Of a stretch of DNA of 64,000 nucleotides, positions 35,353 through 47,655 are shown piece by piece; within the stretch, counting starts at the first letter, position 1, and every line of letters starts with the position of its first letter. Source of the stretch: Entoloma clypeatum (Eukaryota; Basidiomycota; Agaricomycetes; Agaricales; Entolomataceae); assembly GCA_963565915.1 (NCBI GenBank), contig OY751485.1, positions 434,001 through 498,000 of the forward strand, in the 5' to 3' direction. Both the position numbers and the translations under genes were made by a program. The notes below the pieces were generated by a model, which ran no database searches, had not been told where the DNA came from, and was given only the letters and a program-made list of their open reading frames with translations.

Positions 35353-38300
35353 CACTGAACATATCATGACTGCTGGTGCGAGAGAACTCCTCGATCGCAT
35401 GACAAACACATCTGCGCAACGTTTCACAGGAGCTCCGGTTAATCAACCGTCGATGTACCCTGAGATGCAGGTAGCACGTGATGTTGTCACATCTCTTGGC
35501 ATTGTGGGAACGTCCCAGACCCTCCAAAATGTCAATAACGTCATATACCCCGAAGACATTCTGGGGATATATTCGACCCCTGACAATGAGGTAATGGATG
35601 AAGCTTCCCTGTTCCTGATGGAACACCAAGATTATGATGCCGATACAGTAATGGACTTTGATGAGGAATATGAGTATGATGAAGATGAACCTGGACCGTC
35701 CAAGCAGACACGTTTCAGTTGGGCTGATGAAGTCAATGACGAGCTTTTCGGAGGATCGTCATGTGACAACCCGAGGTACGTTCTTTCACAAGTTTCACAT
35801 GAGCACACAATGACAGAAGAACACATCCAGATTTGTGATGAGTCACTAGAACCGGGTTGTAGTTATTTAAAATCACCTGTCGTTGCTGCCTCCTTCATGG
35901 AGGAAATCTATGATCATTTTGCCTCATGTTCAAAATGTAAGAACAAATCCAAAGATACTAATGACGCCGAATGGATCATGGATTCTGACGCTAGTATGCA
36001 CTTCACCGCAGAGATGAGTGACTTTGCAACGTACAAAGAAGAGAAATCGATCCGTACTGCCCAAACTGCGGGCAAAGCAAAGATCTCTATAAAAGGAAGA
36101 GGGACCGTGTTTATTACTCACACGATACCATCACGTCAAGGAAAGCCAAGAAGTCTAACAACTCGGCTTTATCCGGTTCTACACATCCCAGAGCTTTCCA
36201 CTTGCCTCATGTCAATGGGCAAAATTCTTCAAGAATCTGGATTAAATGTCACTGGCTCAGCTGACAATCTTAGTTTCTTCAAAGATGGAAAGTGTGTACT
36301 AAGATGTGAACCTCATTTTCCCGGTTCGACAATATACTGGGTAAATACATGCATTGAACAAATCACGCAGCTAAATGCTAGAAATATCGATGTCTATAAA
36401 GCCGATTACAGCATTTGGCATCAGCGGTTTGCACACCCTGGTAAAGATGTCCTGAAAAAGGCACCCGACACATGTGATGGATTCCCAAGAGACGTCCAAT
36501 TTCCCCTTAAGGATAAGCCATGCCGTCCCTGCGCAGAAGCAAAGTTGAGGTTAAAAAGCTTCCCTCCTTCATCTTCACGTGCTTCCAGACCTTTTGAGTT
36601 GCTCCATTCGGATCTCAAAGAGTTTCCTGTCGCCTCCTATCACAAATTTAAATACTACATCAGCTTCTTGGATGATTATTCTGGGCATGCTTGGACGGTA
36701 TTGTTGAAACTCAAATCCGATACCTCTGATGCATTCAAAAAGTGGACAACACTTATGAAAACCCAGTTTAATGCCCAATTTCGCCGATGGCATTTTGATG
36801 GAGGGGGAGAGTTCAAAAAGGAAACTGGGGTAGTAAAATACCTCGAGGATCTTGGAATTGCCGTGGAAATTTCAGCTCCCAATACACCCCAACAAAATGG
36901 TCGAGCCGAAAGGATTAACCGCACCATTGTAGAGTAAGCACAGGTGATGTGATTTGCTGCCTGCTTACCACAATCATGGTGGGAGTTTTGCGTTTTACAC
37001 ACCGTGCATGTCTATAATTGCATGCCAATCAAATGACTTTATTGGAAAACACCTTTTGAATCACTAAAAGGGGAAAAACCGGATGTATCAAATGTCCGTG
37101 TTTAGGCTGCGCTGCCTATGTTTATATTCCTGAAGAACACCATGTGAATAAATTAAATCCACATGCAGAGCTTATGACCTTTATGGGTTTTAAACCAGGA
37201 ATGAAAGCATATCAGTTTATGACTGATAAAAACAGTATCTTTATTGGTACTACCGCGGTATTCGATGAAACACTCTTTCCAAGGTGTCTGGATACCAAAG
37301 TGCCACAACACACACCCATGGGAAATGAGCCTTCCCATGATGAGTCTCAGGATGATGGACACCCTGATGACGATGTTGATCACCACTTTGGAGACGGAGA
37401 TGTTCATTATCATTCCCGCCGGCATAATCAGCTGAGCAGAGATGAATCCTCCAATCCCCCTTCTGCTCCAAATGGAAACCAGCACAACGGCGCTGATGTA
37501 CCACCTTCAAATCAGGATGATCCTGAGGTCCAGAATCAGCCGGCGAATCCTCCGCCTGCTGATGTCCCTCGATCACGAAGGAATGCTAAACTGCCTTGAC
37601 GGGAAGGCAACATCTATGGGGAGCAACAGCACCCCACGCAACAACAACGTGACATCAATCGCACACGCTCTTGGCATGAAGCCGTGAATTGAGAGAAACA
37701 GCAGCGTGAGCCTTCCCTGCTCCGCAATGTTCCCCGATCATGACAGAAAGAAGCAGAACCTAGTTTCCCCTTAGCCCCACCTGACACAGGGCCTAGTGGA
37801 TCTTCTGGTACTCCTCCTGGTGACCCCAAAGTTCCTGATGACAAACCTTTGGAAGATACGGATGCGGAGAGCTTACTGCGTGAAATGATGAATGATGTGG
37901 AGCTAGGTCCAAAAGCATTTAACTTGTACCTAGAATGATTAGTTCGGAAATGAGGGGGAGACACGAAACAGATCACTGAGTTGAATGATTAGTTCGGAAA
38001 TGAGGGGGAGACACGAAACAGATCACTGAGTTGAATGCGCTACTTGCATCAGCCGTTCCTCACTCTGAATCTAATCTCTCACAGTTCTGTGATATCCGGG
38101 AGATGAGGTTTTGTGACATTGCCAAAATGCTGAAAAACCTCCAGGATGAGTGGTTGGACGCATGCTGTAAGGAACTTGATAGCATCAAGCGGTGTGATGT
38201 CTATGATCTAACACCTTTACCAACCAGATGGAAGGCCATCGGATCACGATGGGTCTTCAACATAAAGACCGACGGCCGTAAAAAGGCTCGGCTTGTTGCA

Positions 38301-38437
38301 CAAGGATTCTCGCAAATCAAGGGAATCGATTTCAATGAGGTATTCTCTCCCATAGTTTGATTTGAGACAGTACATCTCATGCTCCTTACCGCCGCGCTTG
38401 AGAGTTGGGTGATTCTCGCGCTTGACATACATCAGCA
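35353..38437 (+). pseudogene. Protease-integrase-RT part of copia C4, broken
   Basis: The frame continues from gag through a long acidic spacer. The protease motif is DSDASMHFT, where the catalytic signature should be DSGAS. Integrase follows, with WHQRFAHP, CRPCAEAK and GRAERINRT, and ends at a TAA at 36935-36937 in place of a sense codon. Further pieces lie in other frames (37144-37599, 38031-38360), the last being the RT start (RWVFNIKTDGRKKARLVAQGF), with a TGA where CGA is expected at about 38358. The RT catalytic half is missing. Confidence 0.85.
37933..38032 (+). repeat. 50-bp exact tandem duplication
   Basis: The unit beginning GAATGATTAGTTCGG occurs twice in direct succession (37933-37982, 37983-38032), with a third start GAATG at 38033. 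It lies inside C4 and adds to its decay. Confidence 0.9.
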
Positions 38438-38836
38438 AACCCTGGGTGCTACCAGCCACTACAGGTTGCTATGGGTGCTATAAAACAGGGGACGTTTCGT
38501 CGGACTCCCACGCCCCTCCCCGCTCTCCTCATCCTCACACCTTCCCAACACCTCCCCCTGCCCTCCTACGCCTCGGACTTCACCCCCCACCATTGTATGA
38601 GTATATACACACTAGGTAATAGCATAGGTAGTCTATAATACATCTCTACATACATGTAAGATCAACACCACTCCACTCCCCTCACCTACATATCTATACT
38701 ATCACCTATATACATGTATACCTACTCTAATACATAGTATGATATACTATGACTGATTTCCAACTAACCCCCTTGGGCAGAGATGAGTGAATAAGCTAAA
38801 AAAGCGGTCAGGGACTGGGGAATGAGGAGGAGCACA
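38438..38836. other. Spacer between C4 and the Tc1 element
   Basis: C-rich then AT-rich low-complexity sequence with many TACAT/ATATAC words (38590-38750). No ORF, RNA gene or repeat ends are supported. Confidence 0.5.
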
Positions 38837-39128
38837 TACACTGACTCGGAAAAAGTATTGCACCACGTGATATCAAAAACATATTGATGTGACGTCTGCC
38901 TGGCAAGAGATAGGTGGATGAGACAAGGTGGCAAAATTATACATTATTGGGTAGATATTATGTGCAGAAAATATCCCGTTTGGTATCCTAAGATTGGGGG
39001 TACAGTGGGGGGAAAAAACACATCAGGTGATGCATTTCTTTTTCTGTTTTTTCGCGCCGAAGCAAAAGTTCATCAAAACAATTGCGAGAGAAGAGGAATT
39101 TTCACGAGACACTCACAGAATACTAGTA

Positions 39129-40857
39129 TCAGGTGTGTTCACCCTTTGCCCTCAACAAGTCATGCACCCTATTTGGCATGCTGTTGTAGAGATTGTTGAT
39201 GAAGCCCTTGGGTATATTCTCCCACTCCTCCCTCAAAGCCAGTGTTAAGTAGGTGAAACGTCGGAGCTTCGTCGGAGTCCGTCGGAGGTCAGACGTAGGG
39301 CTGAGACTGGAGTGGAACTCCAGAAATGCGGAGGAACGACGAAGGGGAGGGACGTGGCTTCAATGTATGTGTTGCGCCGCCGTTTGTTGGATAAGGTGTC
39401 CCAATTTCAGGAGGTCGGAGGAGAGGTCGGAGGTGCGGAGGTCCTTGGAAAGATCTCAGTGAGAGACACATTGACGTGGAAATGGTTGGACGACGTCGGA
39501 GTTGTGACTCAGACAGAGTACTGAGCTCGTCGAAGGGTAACGATGGAGGAAGAGCAGTAGATGAGGATGTTGTCGGCGTATTGTACCACAGCGAGGATCT
39601 CTGGCATGAACGGGGAGTAGAGGAGTGAACTTTGTTGATATTCGAACTGAGGAACTACAGGTATGGTACGAGCTTAAATATCTAAATGAGATTACTTTAC
39701 GGAGATGGTCGGAGTAGGTCCGGAGTTGTGGCGTAAGTTGCCAGCGACTGTAACGAACATCAGAGATGTCGGTCGATGGACCATGCGGAAAAGGCAATGC
39801 ATAAGTAAACAGGAATATGAATATGAAATGCATAAAGGCATGGAGTTATGAATATGAAATGCATGATGGCAACGTGCGGAGATGCGGAGGTAACGGATGG
39901 CCAGAATGTCGGAGGAATGTCGGAGTGGATGGGAGATTCGGAGACGGATATAACAGCCAGCCATAATTCATCGACGTTCCTTGGTAGTGGGTTCCTAGCA
40001 CGTACCATGCGATCCAAGTAGTCGCACAAATTCTCAATTGGGCTCATATTGGGTGAGTTGGGACACCAGGGTAAGATATCAATGCCCTCGAGTTCAAGCC
40101 AGCCCCGAGCATGTGCCGAACGGTGCTTCGGATCGCCGTCCTGTTGGAAATAGATAGCTTCACGGTCCATACCATGCTTGGTAAGAGTCCCTAGAAGGGA
40201 TTTGGAGAGAATATCAACATAAACAAAGCGATCCATGATGCCTTCGATTCGATGTAGTTCTCCAACTCCATAACTCGTGATGCACCCCCAGACCATCACG
40301 CTCCCACCCCCGTGCTTGATCTTCTTTTTGGTGTATCTCAGATCGCAAGCCTTCCCTGGTTCCCTCCACCACCATTCCTGACCATCCGATCCGAATAGAT
40401 TAAATTTTGACTCATCCGAAAATATCACGGACCCCCAATCCTCCACAGTCCAATAACAATGATGTTCAGCCCAATCAAGACGCTTCGCCTTATGCTGGGA
40501 AGTAAGGAGTGGCTTTGACTGACGTACATAGGGGTGTAACCCTTGCTTTCGGAGGGTGTTTCTGATTGTATCAACATGTACATTGGGAAAGAATTTCCGC
40601 TTTAAATCCATGGCATTCTTGGCGAGACCCGAATCAAGCATTCGGCAGGCCCTTCGTCCATCCTCCTCCAACATTTTGCATGGCCGACCTGTCTTGGGTG
40701 CAACAGAGTCAAAGTCGTGTGTTTGGCCATATTTCCGGACTACTCGAGACACAGTGGAGGGATCCACATTCTCCTTCTCAGCAATTTCCCTATTGCTCAT
40801 CCCATCGTCTTTTCGAGTGACAATCACGGCCTTCTTTGCAGCTGATGTGTAGGGCAT
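39129..40857 (-). pseudogene. Tc1-type DDE transposase, interrupted
   Basis: Starts at ATG 40857 (MPYTSAAKKAVIVTRKDDG). An N-terminal helix-turn-helix pair (MSNREIAEKENVDPSTVSRV) is followed by the catalytic core with VIFSDESKF, FQQDGDPKHRS and NMSPIENLC, the three acidic residues of a DD34E-like triad. The frame runs to 39956, where the solo LTR cuts it after DELWLA. The remaining C-terminus resumes at 39242 and ends at TGA 39129-39131 with the usual Tc1 ending (SMPNRVHDLLRAKG). The gene was open before that insertion. Confidence 0.9.
39243..39955. mobile_element. Solo LTR, family R, copy 1
   Basis: 713 bp, TGTTAAGTAGG...GATATAACA, with a perfect 5-bp duplication GCCAG (39238-39242, 39956-39960). 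It is rich in CGGAG words. A second copy is at 51292-57760. The LTR nature is inferred from its ends and duplication; no internal region is in the window. Confidence 0.85.
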
Positions 40858-41168
40858 GAGAGATAAGAGGATGGGAACAAGAGATAGCAGTGATTTCAAT
40901 GCGTTATGGACATGGTTTGGGCGAAGAATAAATGGCTGAACTGTTGCTGTCCAAAAGTGAAAAAAGTAATGCATCACCTCGATGTCGTCCCTGGGCCCTG
41001 ATTCAGGAACCAAATCCTCCTTTCCTCCAACATTGCGCGAGGAGAAACTACTCTTCTATATGCATGTAATGTGGTATACAAAAGTATTGTTTAGATATGG
41101 CCGACCAACATGACACTTGACGCAAAAATTTAAGTCAGGTGATGCAATACTTTTTCCGAGTCAGTGTA

Positions 41169-43339
41169 CCTCTTCTTGAGATACTGGCCTCCCCAGCCAA
41201 GGTGTTACATTTGTGTTAGTTATAGAGTATATAGGTGTATAGGGGAAGGTATATGGGCACCCCAGCAAGGGTATAACATGGTGAAAAGAGCGAAAATGTA
41301 TGTACTCACCTTTGGTACATATCATTATCTTATGCCCCAAGATTGGTCAGGGCACCTATGTAGGCCTATTCTATGGTATAAATAGGTCTCCAAGCGTCGG
41401 TAGTACAAGGTTTTCAATGAGTAGATCAGGTAGGAAAGTGTAGAAGATGATGTGTACATCAAAAATACATATTTCACACATAGCATTAGTATCTCATGGT
41501 AGATAAATATATAGAGACTTGTAGGGGCTGTCTCAGATGCATATATACCCATGGCAAAAGACCCCAAAGAGATATGTGGAGTGTGGAAGACAGGAGATAA
41601 GATTTTGTCTGAAATGCACTTCAGGATAGCATGCCCCATCGGGAAAAACCTGAATCCTAAATGTGAGCACATAGCTCGTGATTATACATAACGAAAGGTA
41701 ATTTTTATTTATCGCCCTCACGAGCTTCATGGCGTTTATCTGAATGCAATCCGAGCGGTATCGAGTTACCGCAACTCACTAAATAAATATTAGACCTCAT
41801 TTTGTTTATTTACTGACGATAAATGTTGGGTATTTAAAAACATATTCACTGATTGCATCTTCAAGTTATGGCCTGTCTTCATATAAATATGTAGTTCAAA
41901 AAATGTTTACATTGCAACGAAGTACTAGAACTTTACAGGGACATTGATATCAAACAAAAACTAGTAGTACTGCCTACTTAGGACGACTTAGGCTGTAGAG
42001 ACACTAAACTGTGGTACGTACATGAAACCAGACGACCTCGAAGCTGGCGTACAAAGTGAAAGACTTACGCTACGCCGACTCGTCGCCGGGGAACTGAACA
42101 GAAGGCTGAGACAGGGTTGACGAAATCAGAAAGCGATGTGAGACTTACAATGCACATTATGCAATGCAATAGCTCGTGAACCCTGTGGCGGCTATCTAGA
42201 TTCAGGGAACGTGGTGACAGGGTTCTGCCCGACCCTTGCAACAAGAACAATAAAACACATACCCAGAGAAACCCGAAAAAGGAAAATATTGAGAGCGCGG
42301 GAGATGTGCATAGCGAGGATAGGTTGACTATGGGTGAGTGAGTTGAAGTGGGCGGAAGAAAGGCATCTATCAAAGACTACCATGGCTCGAGGATGGCCAC
42401 TCACCGGAATCAACTGCTATAGCCATTCTCAACATCACGATGGACACGTTGGCAGATGAACCGGATGAGCCTCCACTCGCGAACGTCGCAGAGGAAGGTA
42501 GGTGGTGGGTGAAGGACAAGAAGTTCTCGTTTAAGGGCAGTTTGCTGCGACTATTTAAGTCTGCACGGCGGATTTGGTGATTGCCTTTTTGGAGTACTTA
42601 TTTGACCTCCATATCCCGACTTCTGCGGGGCACAGGGCCTGTGCCCAAAACTTTCCCTTAGATGTGAAATCGCCCCTCGCCAAAATCTGCCCGAAACGAC
42701 CATCGCAGGGCGAAGGGTTCACCATCGCGCTCGACTTCTTCGGCTCTGAAGGGACAAAATCCTCCTCAGTGGACGCCGGCTCAATATCCTCGCCATCAGG
42801 CTCCCTGTTTTGGCGCATTTCCCCATCACCATTCTGCCTCATGTAGTTAAATGATATACTCATCTCGTTGATGCTCGAGCTCCTATGCCAGCCGAGAACC
42901 ACACTGCTCTCCTCCTCGTTTATTTCTGTGTCTGGTGTCTGTGTTTGCAACACTCACACTCAGCTTGTCGGATTGCCTTTGTCGTCCACCTTGCAGGTGG
43001 AGACGGAGGAGGCGGAGGCAGCGAAGCGCGGCTCAGACACAGTGCTTCGGAGACAATGTCAATTACTCACAGTTAAATCAGAGGAAAGAATGTTTGATGA
43101 TTAAATACTATTTGTGACCGACCTTCGTTACGGTGATATTTTATTCAGAGCAAGTCCTCATCCTATTTAATTGTAGTTTAATCCTTTATAATTTAATATC
43201 ATTGCACTTAGTGAGCAATATGAGTGCTCACCGTGTCCACTGAGTGCATATTTTCTTCGTTGATCATTGTGAAGCCAAATGAAGGTTTCGGGTTTTTCCC
43301 GATGCCATAACAATCATTGTGTTCCAAACATGTTTTCGG
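41169..43339. other. AT-rich region without a confident gene
   Basis: No splice-consistent gene is found. 42440-42577 (+) is a short protein-like frame of 46 codons beginning MDTLADEPDEPP. A minus-strand frame at 42953-42555 (132 codons) overlaps it on the other side. Neither shows a family signature. 41169-42000 is AT-rich and repeat-like. Confidence 0.4.
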
Positions 43340-43900
43340 GACTGAATCATGTCTCCAACCTTGCGGTCTTTTGCCATGGGTTGCAGGGCCCTGCCGTCCA
43401 TCCCTCGCCACAGATTGAGATATCCATGTAGCCACATTATGATGTTTCCCAGGAATAGCTACATCCTCACATTACAATGTGGATCCATTCTCACAGCACT
43501 CGCTGTTGGCGCATGGTCCGGACTCCGTGCACTTGACATGAGCTGGTGTTGTGTTGACAAGGTTGATCGTTTTGGGTACGGCGTACTGGGTCGAGTAAGC
43601 AACGTATCATACCTATCGCAGACGAATTGATTGTTTTAGGCATGGTTTTATGTGTAAACCTCCATCATCGAGTTAGTCGGCTGACTTGGAGAGATTGGGG
43701 GTTCTCAATTTAAACGTGCGCTCTTTGCTTGATTGGGTGGGATAAGGACACTTAGAAAACTCGGGACGTGCAGGCGATGTGGCGACAGAGTGCGTACTCG
43801 CGCGCCTTAAGAATTCGTGGCAAACGTTGGAAATGCTCGTATGAGCTAAGAGAGCCATTCAGATCCGTCTCATATCAGGTGAACGGCAGCGAAAAAACAT
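43340..43900 (-). pseudogene. Relics of the L2-side block and DUF2828 5' end
   Basis: 43375-43410 and 43525-43635 match 17405-17440 and 17830-17935. 43680-43890 matches 17985-18190 and so the DUF2828 5' end. The reading frames are broken. Order and orientation are as beside L2, which shows that L2 and L3 belong to duplicated units. Confidence 0.7.
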
Positions 43901-43962
43901 CTATTGGCTAACCAAAGTCTGAACAACTCAGATTAAGGGCTGAGTGACGCGACATAAGACAC

Positions 43963-44653
43963 TCAGTAAACTGGTCAAGAAGAACAATTACAAAGTCAAT
44001 TAGCCATCCCCACGGCATATAATAAGGCGCATATACTCACCCGCCTGGAAGTCCCAGTGCTGAGTCGGAAGATTCTGGTAGTTGCCGAAAGTCAGGGGGG
44101 CACCGTCAGTAGAACCATTCAATTCAACATCGGCAGTCTGGTAACGGAGGTCGTGGATTCTATGATACGGAAAATTCATAAGCCACTCGGAGAGGTCCCA
44201 GAAGGGCCGCTGCGGGACGGTTACCTGTAATATCCACGGCTGACCGAAAGGACGGCCCAACCGAGGGGTGTGTGGGTCTCGATGAAGTTGTTCTTGGCAT
44301 CCAGGCCAAGATACTTCTTAGTTTTGATGTTTCGGAGGGAAGTGTTTGAGCCCCCGTGCCCGTTGTCGACGTGTCCGACTTGCCACTACGAGGCGGAAAG
44401 CAAATCCATCATCAGCCGTCTAACTAGCACGAGGGCACATACTTTCTGGGTAGCAGGAAGAGGTTGTTCGCTGTGCGAACCAACAACTATGTCAGGGTGA
44501 AAGATGCGGTTAGGTGAATGTCGAAGGAGAGCAAAAGGCCACCCCACCAGTGCCGGAGGTTGTGGGGGTGATGACTTGTGTGTTGTGGGCCACAGAGCGT
44601 ATGACGTAAACACCAAGAGCGGGAGCGAGGCCGGGATCGCGAGCGGGACTCAT
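43963..44653 (-). CDS. Ricin-B-type beta-trefoil lectin L3
   Basis: Five exons: 44653-44548, 44486-44443, 44385-44225, 44159-44041 and 43970-43963, total 438 nt, 145 aa, open throughout. It is the nearest paralogue of L2 (same exon lengths 106/44/161/119/8). QxW motifs are QK|W and TQHW. A CTTATAAG box lies at 44711-44718, 58 bp upstream of the ATG. It has no signal peptide, so it is probably a cytoplasmic sugar-binding protein. Confidence 0.8.
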
Positions 44654-45946
44654 TCTGAAATGCGAGGAGAAGAGAGAGAGGTGAATGTAGAAAAATGGCA
44701 GAGATCGTGGCTTATAAGTTATACGAGAACAGGGAGCATGGCAGTGTGTGCATCTTTCGCAACTGTTTCACGATCGTGTACTCAGGCTCGGCCCGACGGT
44801 CGCATTCGCCTCAATGTTGGAGCAGCTGTGGCCCTTCATAACCGCGTTCAGAAAACAACAGAACGGCCCGGAAACAACAACTTAGTACAACCTGCCGAAA
44901 AAAAAAGTTTCAGTTAAACATCTTCCAAAAGTTGAGCATTCCGAAAGGGGAAACGGACTTTCTTGAGGGTGGAGCGTGTCAAGGGTGTTCAAACGTTCAA
45001 ATTCAAACTTTCAATCTCGAGGAGGAACCCACGTAAGCGTGATGGTTGACTTTCTTTCTGTTCTGCAGATTCTGAGCTCCAGCTGACACTAAGTAAATTT
45101 TATCCTGGCGGCATACCACTGATGTTTTCAACACCGTTGGAAACCCGTTGAAGGACGCTGAGTATCTTGAGAGAAGGTGGAGAGAAGGTGGAAGGAGGAC
45201 GTAATGCCGCACGGCCCCACGTGCGGGCCCCGCGGCCCGTGTAGTTTTTGTGGCTGCCTTATATAATACTGATGACAGCATTGTTCTTCCCCATCTCTTC
45301 TGCAACGTTCGGACGGTTGTGCAATATATCCTGTACTCTGTGGCAGTGGTACACATCCTTACAGTTACGTCACTGGTCGAGCCAATCGCCACAGTTCGGC
45401 TAATACAACCCCGATCGATTGCCTTCGAATAACAGGATGAGGTAAGTTAGAAGAAAAGATGGAACGCGAGTCAGCGATACACTGCGACACAAGACGATAC
45501 CTACACGTTTTCTATCTTCCGCCAGCCTTCCCTGGCATCAGATACTTATTTCAGGCGTTGCCAGGAGCGAGGCGTTGAGCCAACATGTGTCTAGTGAACC
45601 GTGGCTTACGAGCCTCCATCCAAGCCATCAGGTTTGTGGGCCCGACCCGTGTCTAAAATACGGGAAGAGTAACGCAATGCAGCGACTAAGTGGATACCAT
45701 TCTGCGACGAAGACTAAACTTTTACGACGCTTTCTAACCACCGCCACTGCGCAATTTCAAGTCGTGCAAGCAACGTACCTAAAGCCATCCGAACCTGTCT
45801 CAGAAGAGGTGAACGGCAGCGAACAACAATCAAAATCCGAACGCGACTGGATCGAGTGAACTACTGCCAATGAAAGGTATCGTAGCACATAAATCGTTAA
45901 GGACCCAGAAGTGAACTAATGACACGACACATGATGCTCGGTGAAC
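44654..45946. other. Region between L3 and L4
   Basis: 44654-44985 repeats the L2 upstream region. 45003-45560 holds open frames on both strands without family signature. Around 45765-45830 a scrap of the DUF2828 5' end (AGCCATCCGAACCTGTCTCAG) precedes L4 as it does the other lectin genes. No gene is called. Confidence 0.45.
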
Positions 45947-46621
45947 TCAGGCTGGTCATGAACAAAATTACAAAGTCAATGGCTCGTCCCCACAGCATGC
46001 AATGGGGCGCATATACTCACATCGGATAAAGTTCCAGTTCTGAATCGCAAGCTGCTTGTAGGTTCCGACCCTCAGGAAAGCACCGTCAGAAGATCCAGAT
46101 AATTCAACAGTGGCATTTGTGTACTGGTCGTCGTAGATCCTGTGTTGCAGAAAATGCGTAAGCGGGGGGTCGCAGAAGAGCACCGCAAGGACGTTACACA
46201 AAATATCCGTTACCCGATCTCATGAGCCAACCGAAGACTTTTTCGGAGGTGACCAATGATTTGTGTTGGGGATCCAACAAGGGATCCACTGGCAAGGCAA
46301 GGTACCTCTGATTTGTGACGTTTCTGAGGCTAACCCTCACGTTTCCTTTGGCGTCCGTGGTGGTTCCAGCTATCCACTACGTGACGAACGAAAAGCGATC
46401 CGTCTACAATCGGTCTACAATTACATGGAGAGGACATACTTTCTGGGTATCTTGAGCGAAATGCTTGCTTCGGTGCGAACCAACCACTAAGTCAAGGTAA
46501 ACGAAGTGGTTAGATGACAGTCGGAGGACATCCCACCAGTGCCGTTGGCTGTGACGGTGATGACCTGCGTCTTGTAGGCCGCAGACTGAATGACGTAGAT
46601 ATCAGAGCTTGCAACGCTCAT
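45947..46621 (-). CDS. Ricin-B-type beta-trefoil lectin L4
   Basis: Five exons: 46621-46537, 46486-46440, 46376-46198, 46139-46021 and 45951-45947, total 435 nt, 144 aa, open. It differs from L2/L3 by a shorter N-terminus (MSVASSDIYVIQS) and about six extra residues in the middle repeat (exon 3, 179 nt). QxW motifs are QK|W and IQNW. Its promoter has ATTATTAAG instead of the CTTATAAG box of its relatives. Confidence 0.78.
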
Positions 46622-47051
46622 TTTGAATGTGATGTGGAGAGAGAGAGATCAACCCAGAAATGACAGCAATCGTGGATTATTAAGACAAGGCCGAGGAAGC
46701 AGGGCAGTGAGTACTATATACTCCGAGTCCACTTGGGGCCGACGGCTGCATTTCCCAGATCGGTGTCGCAGAAGTCGCAACCCTTCAGAGCGGAGGTTAG
46801 AAATCTTTGTAAAAGTTGTGTCTTAAAGCCATTCGGGCCTGTCTCAGAAGAATCGCAGGCGAACGGCAGTAAATTGGTCAATCAAAATCCGAACACGACT
46901 CGACGGAATAGACCACTACCGATAAAAAGTATCTTAATTCATAAATCACCAAGGACCCAGAGGTGGACTGGTGACGCGACACACTGTGTTACAGTGACTC
47001 AGGCAAGAACAATTATAAAGTCAATGGCTCATTCCCACCGTGGCGTGCAAT
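46622..47051. other. Spacer between L4 and L5 with a DUF2828 5' scrap
   Basis: 46815-46850 again carries the AGCCATTCGGGCCTGTCTCAG scrap, followed by the short region found 3' of each lectin gene. No other gene is visible. Confidence 0.5.
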
Positions 47052-47655
47052 TTACTCAGAAGTCCGGATGAAGTCCCAGTGCTGAATCGGAAGATCTTTG
47101 GCCTTGGCGAACGTCAGGGCCGCACCGTCAGAAGGACCAGAAGGTAGAAGAGCGGCATTTGTGAAAGTGTTGTCGAAGATCCTGCGATGCAGAAAATGCA
47201 TAAGCGAGAAATCCCAAGAGAGCACCACAAGACGCTACACGTAATGCTTGTCGACCGAGCGTATGAGCCAACTAAAGGCTTTGTCGGAGGTGACCAATTT
47301 ATGTTTGGCATCCACAGCAAGGTACTTCTTACTTGCGACGTTTCTGAGGCTATTGATGACGCTTCCTTTGCCATCGCTAGAGATGATTCCGACTGTCCAC
47401 TACAGTATAAAAAGCACTCCATCATCAGCCGTCTAGAACTACAAGGCGAAGGACATACTTTCTGGATATTGATATTTTTGCCTTTGTGCGAACCAACAAC
47501 TATATATGTCAAGGTAAACCAAGTGGTTAGGTGGTAGTTCAAGGAGAGGAAAAGGATGGCATCCCACCAGTCTGGGAGTCTGTAAGAGTAATGAATTGTG
47601 CTTTGTTGACCACTGACTGAATGAAGTAGACACCGGAGCTGGGAGCAGCACCCAT
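47052..47655 (-). CDS. Ricin-B-type beta-trefoil lectin L5 (lost last intron)
   Basis: Four exons: 47655-47568, 47499-47459, 47399-47239 and 47181-47052, total 420 nt, 139 aa. The donor of the last intron, GTGAGT in the paralogues, is changed to CTGAGT with a small insertion. Translation reads four codons into the former intron and ends at TAA 47052-47054, so the protein stays nearly the same length. QxW motifs are QK|W and IQHW. An ATTATAAG box is at 47711-47718, 56 bp upstream. Confidence 0.75.

Larger units (their letters stand above)
26486..38437 (+). mobile_element. Ty1/copia retrotransposon C4 (second family, decayed, truncated)
   Basis: Has a 5' LTR and primer site, gag, protease, integrase and the beginning of RT. 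The reading stops making sense at about 38437 and no 3' LTR is seen, so the 3' part is lost. It is distinct in sequence from C1-C3. Two hAT-type MITEs (27259 and 28504) and, inside the second, a chromovirus are inserted in it. Confidence 0.85.
38839..41166 (-). mobile_element. Tc1/mariner-type DNA transposon, split by a solo LTR
   Basis: Ends CACTGACTCGGAAAAAGTATTGCA inverted at both sides, flanked by TA (38837-38838, 41167-41168). Without the solo LTR (39243-39955) and its duplication it is about 1.6 kb, the usual size of the superfamily. A second, inverted copy of the inner TIR word GGTGATGCAT lies about 185 bp inside each end. Confidence 0.9.

Noticed and set aside
45003..45392. A 129-codon minus-strand ORF between L3 and L4 as a gene
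   Set aside because: No ATG context, splice or family support; composition unlike neighbouring genes.
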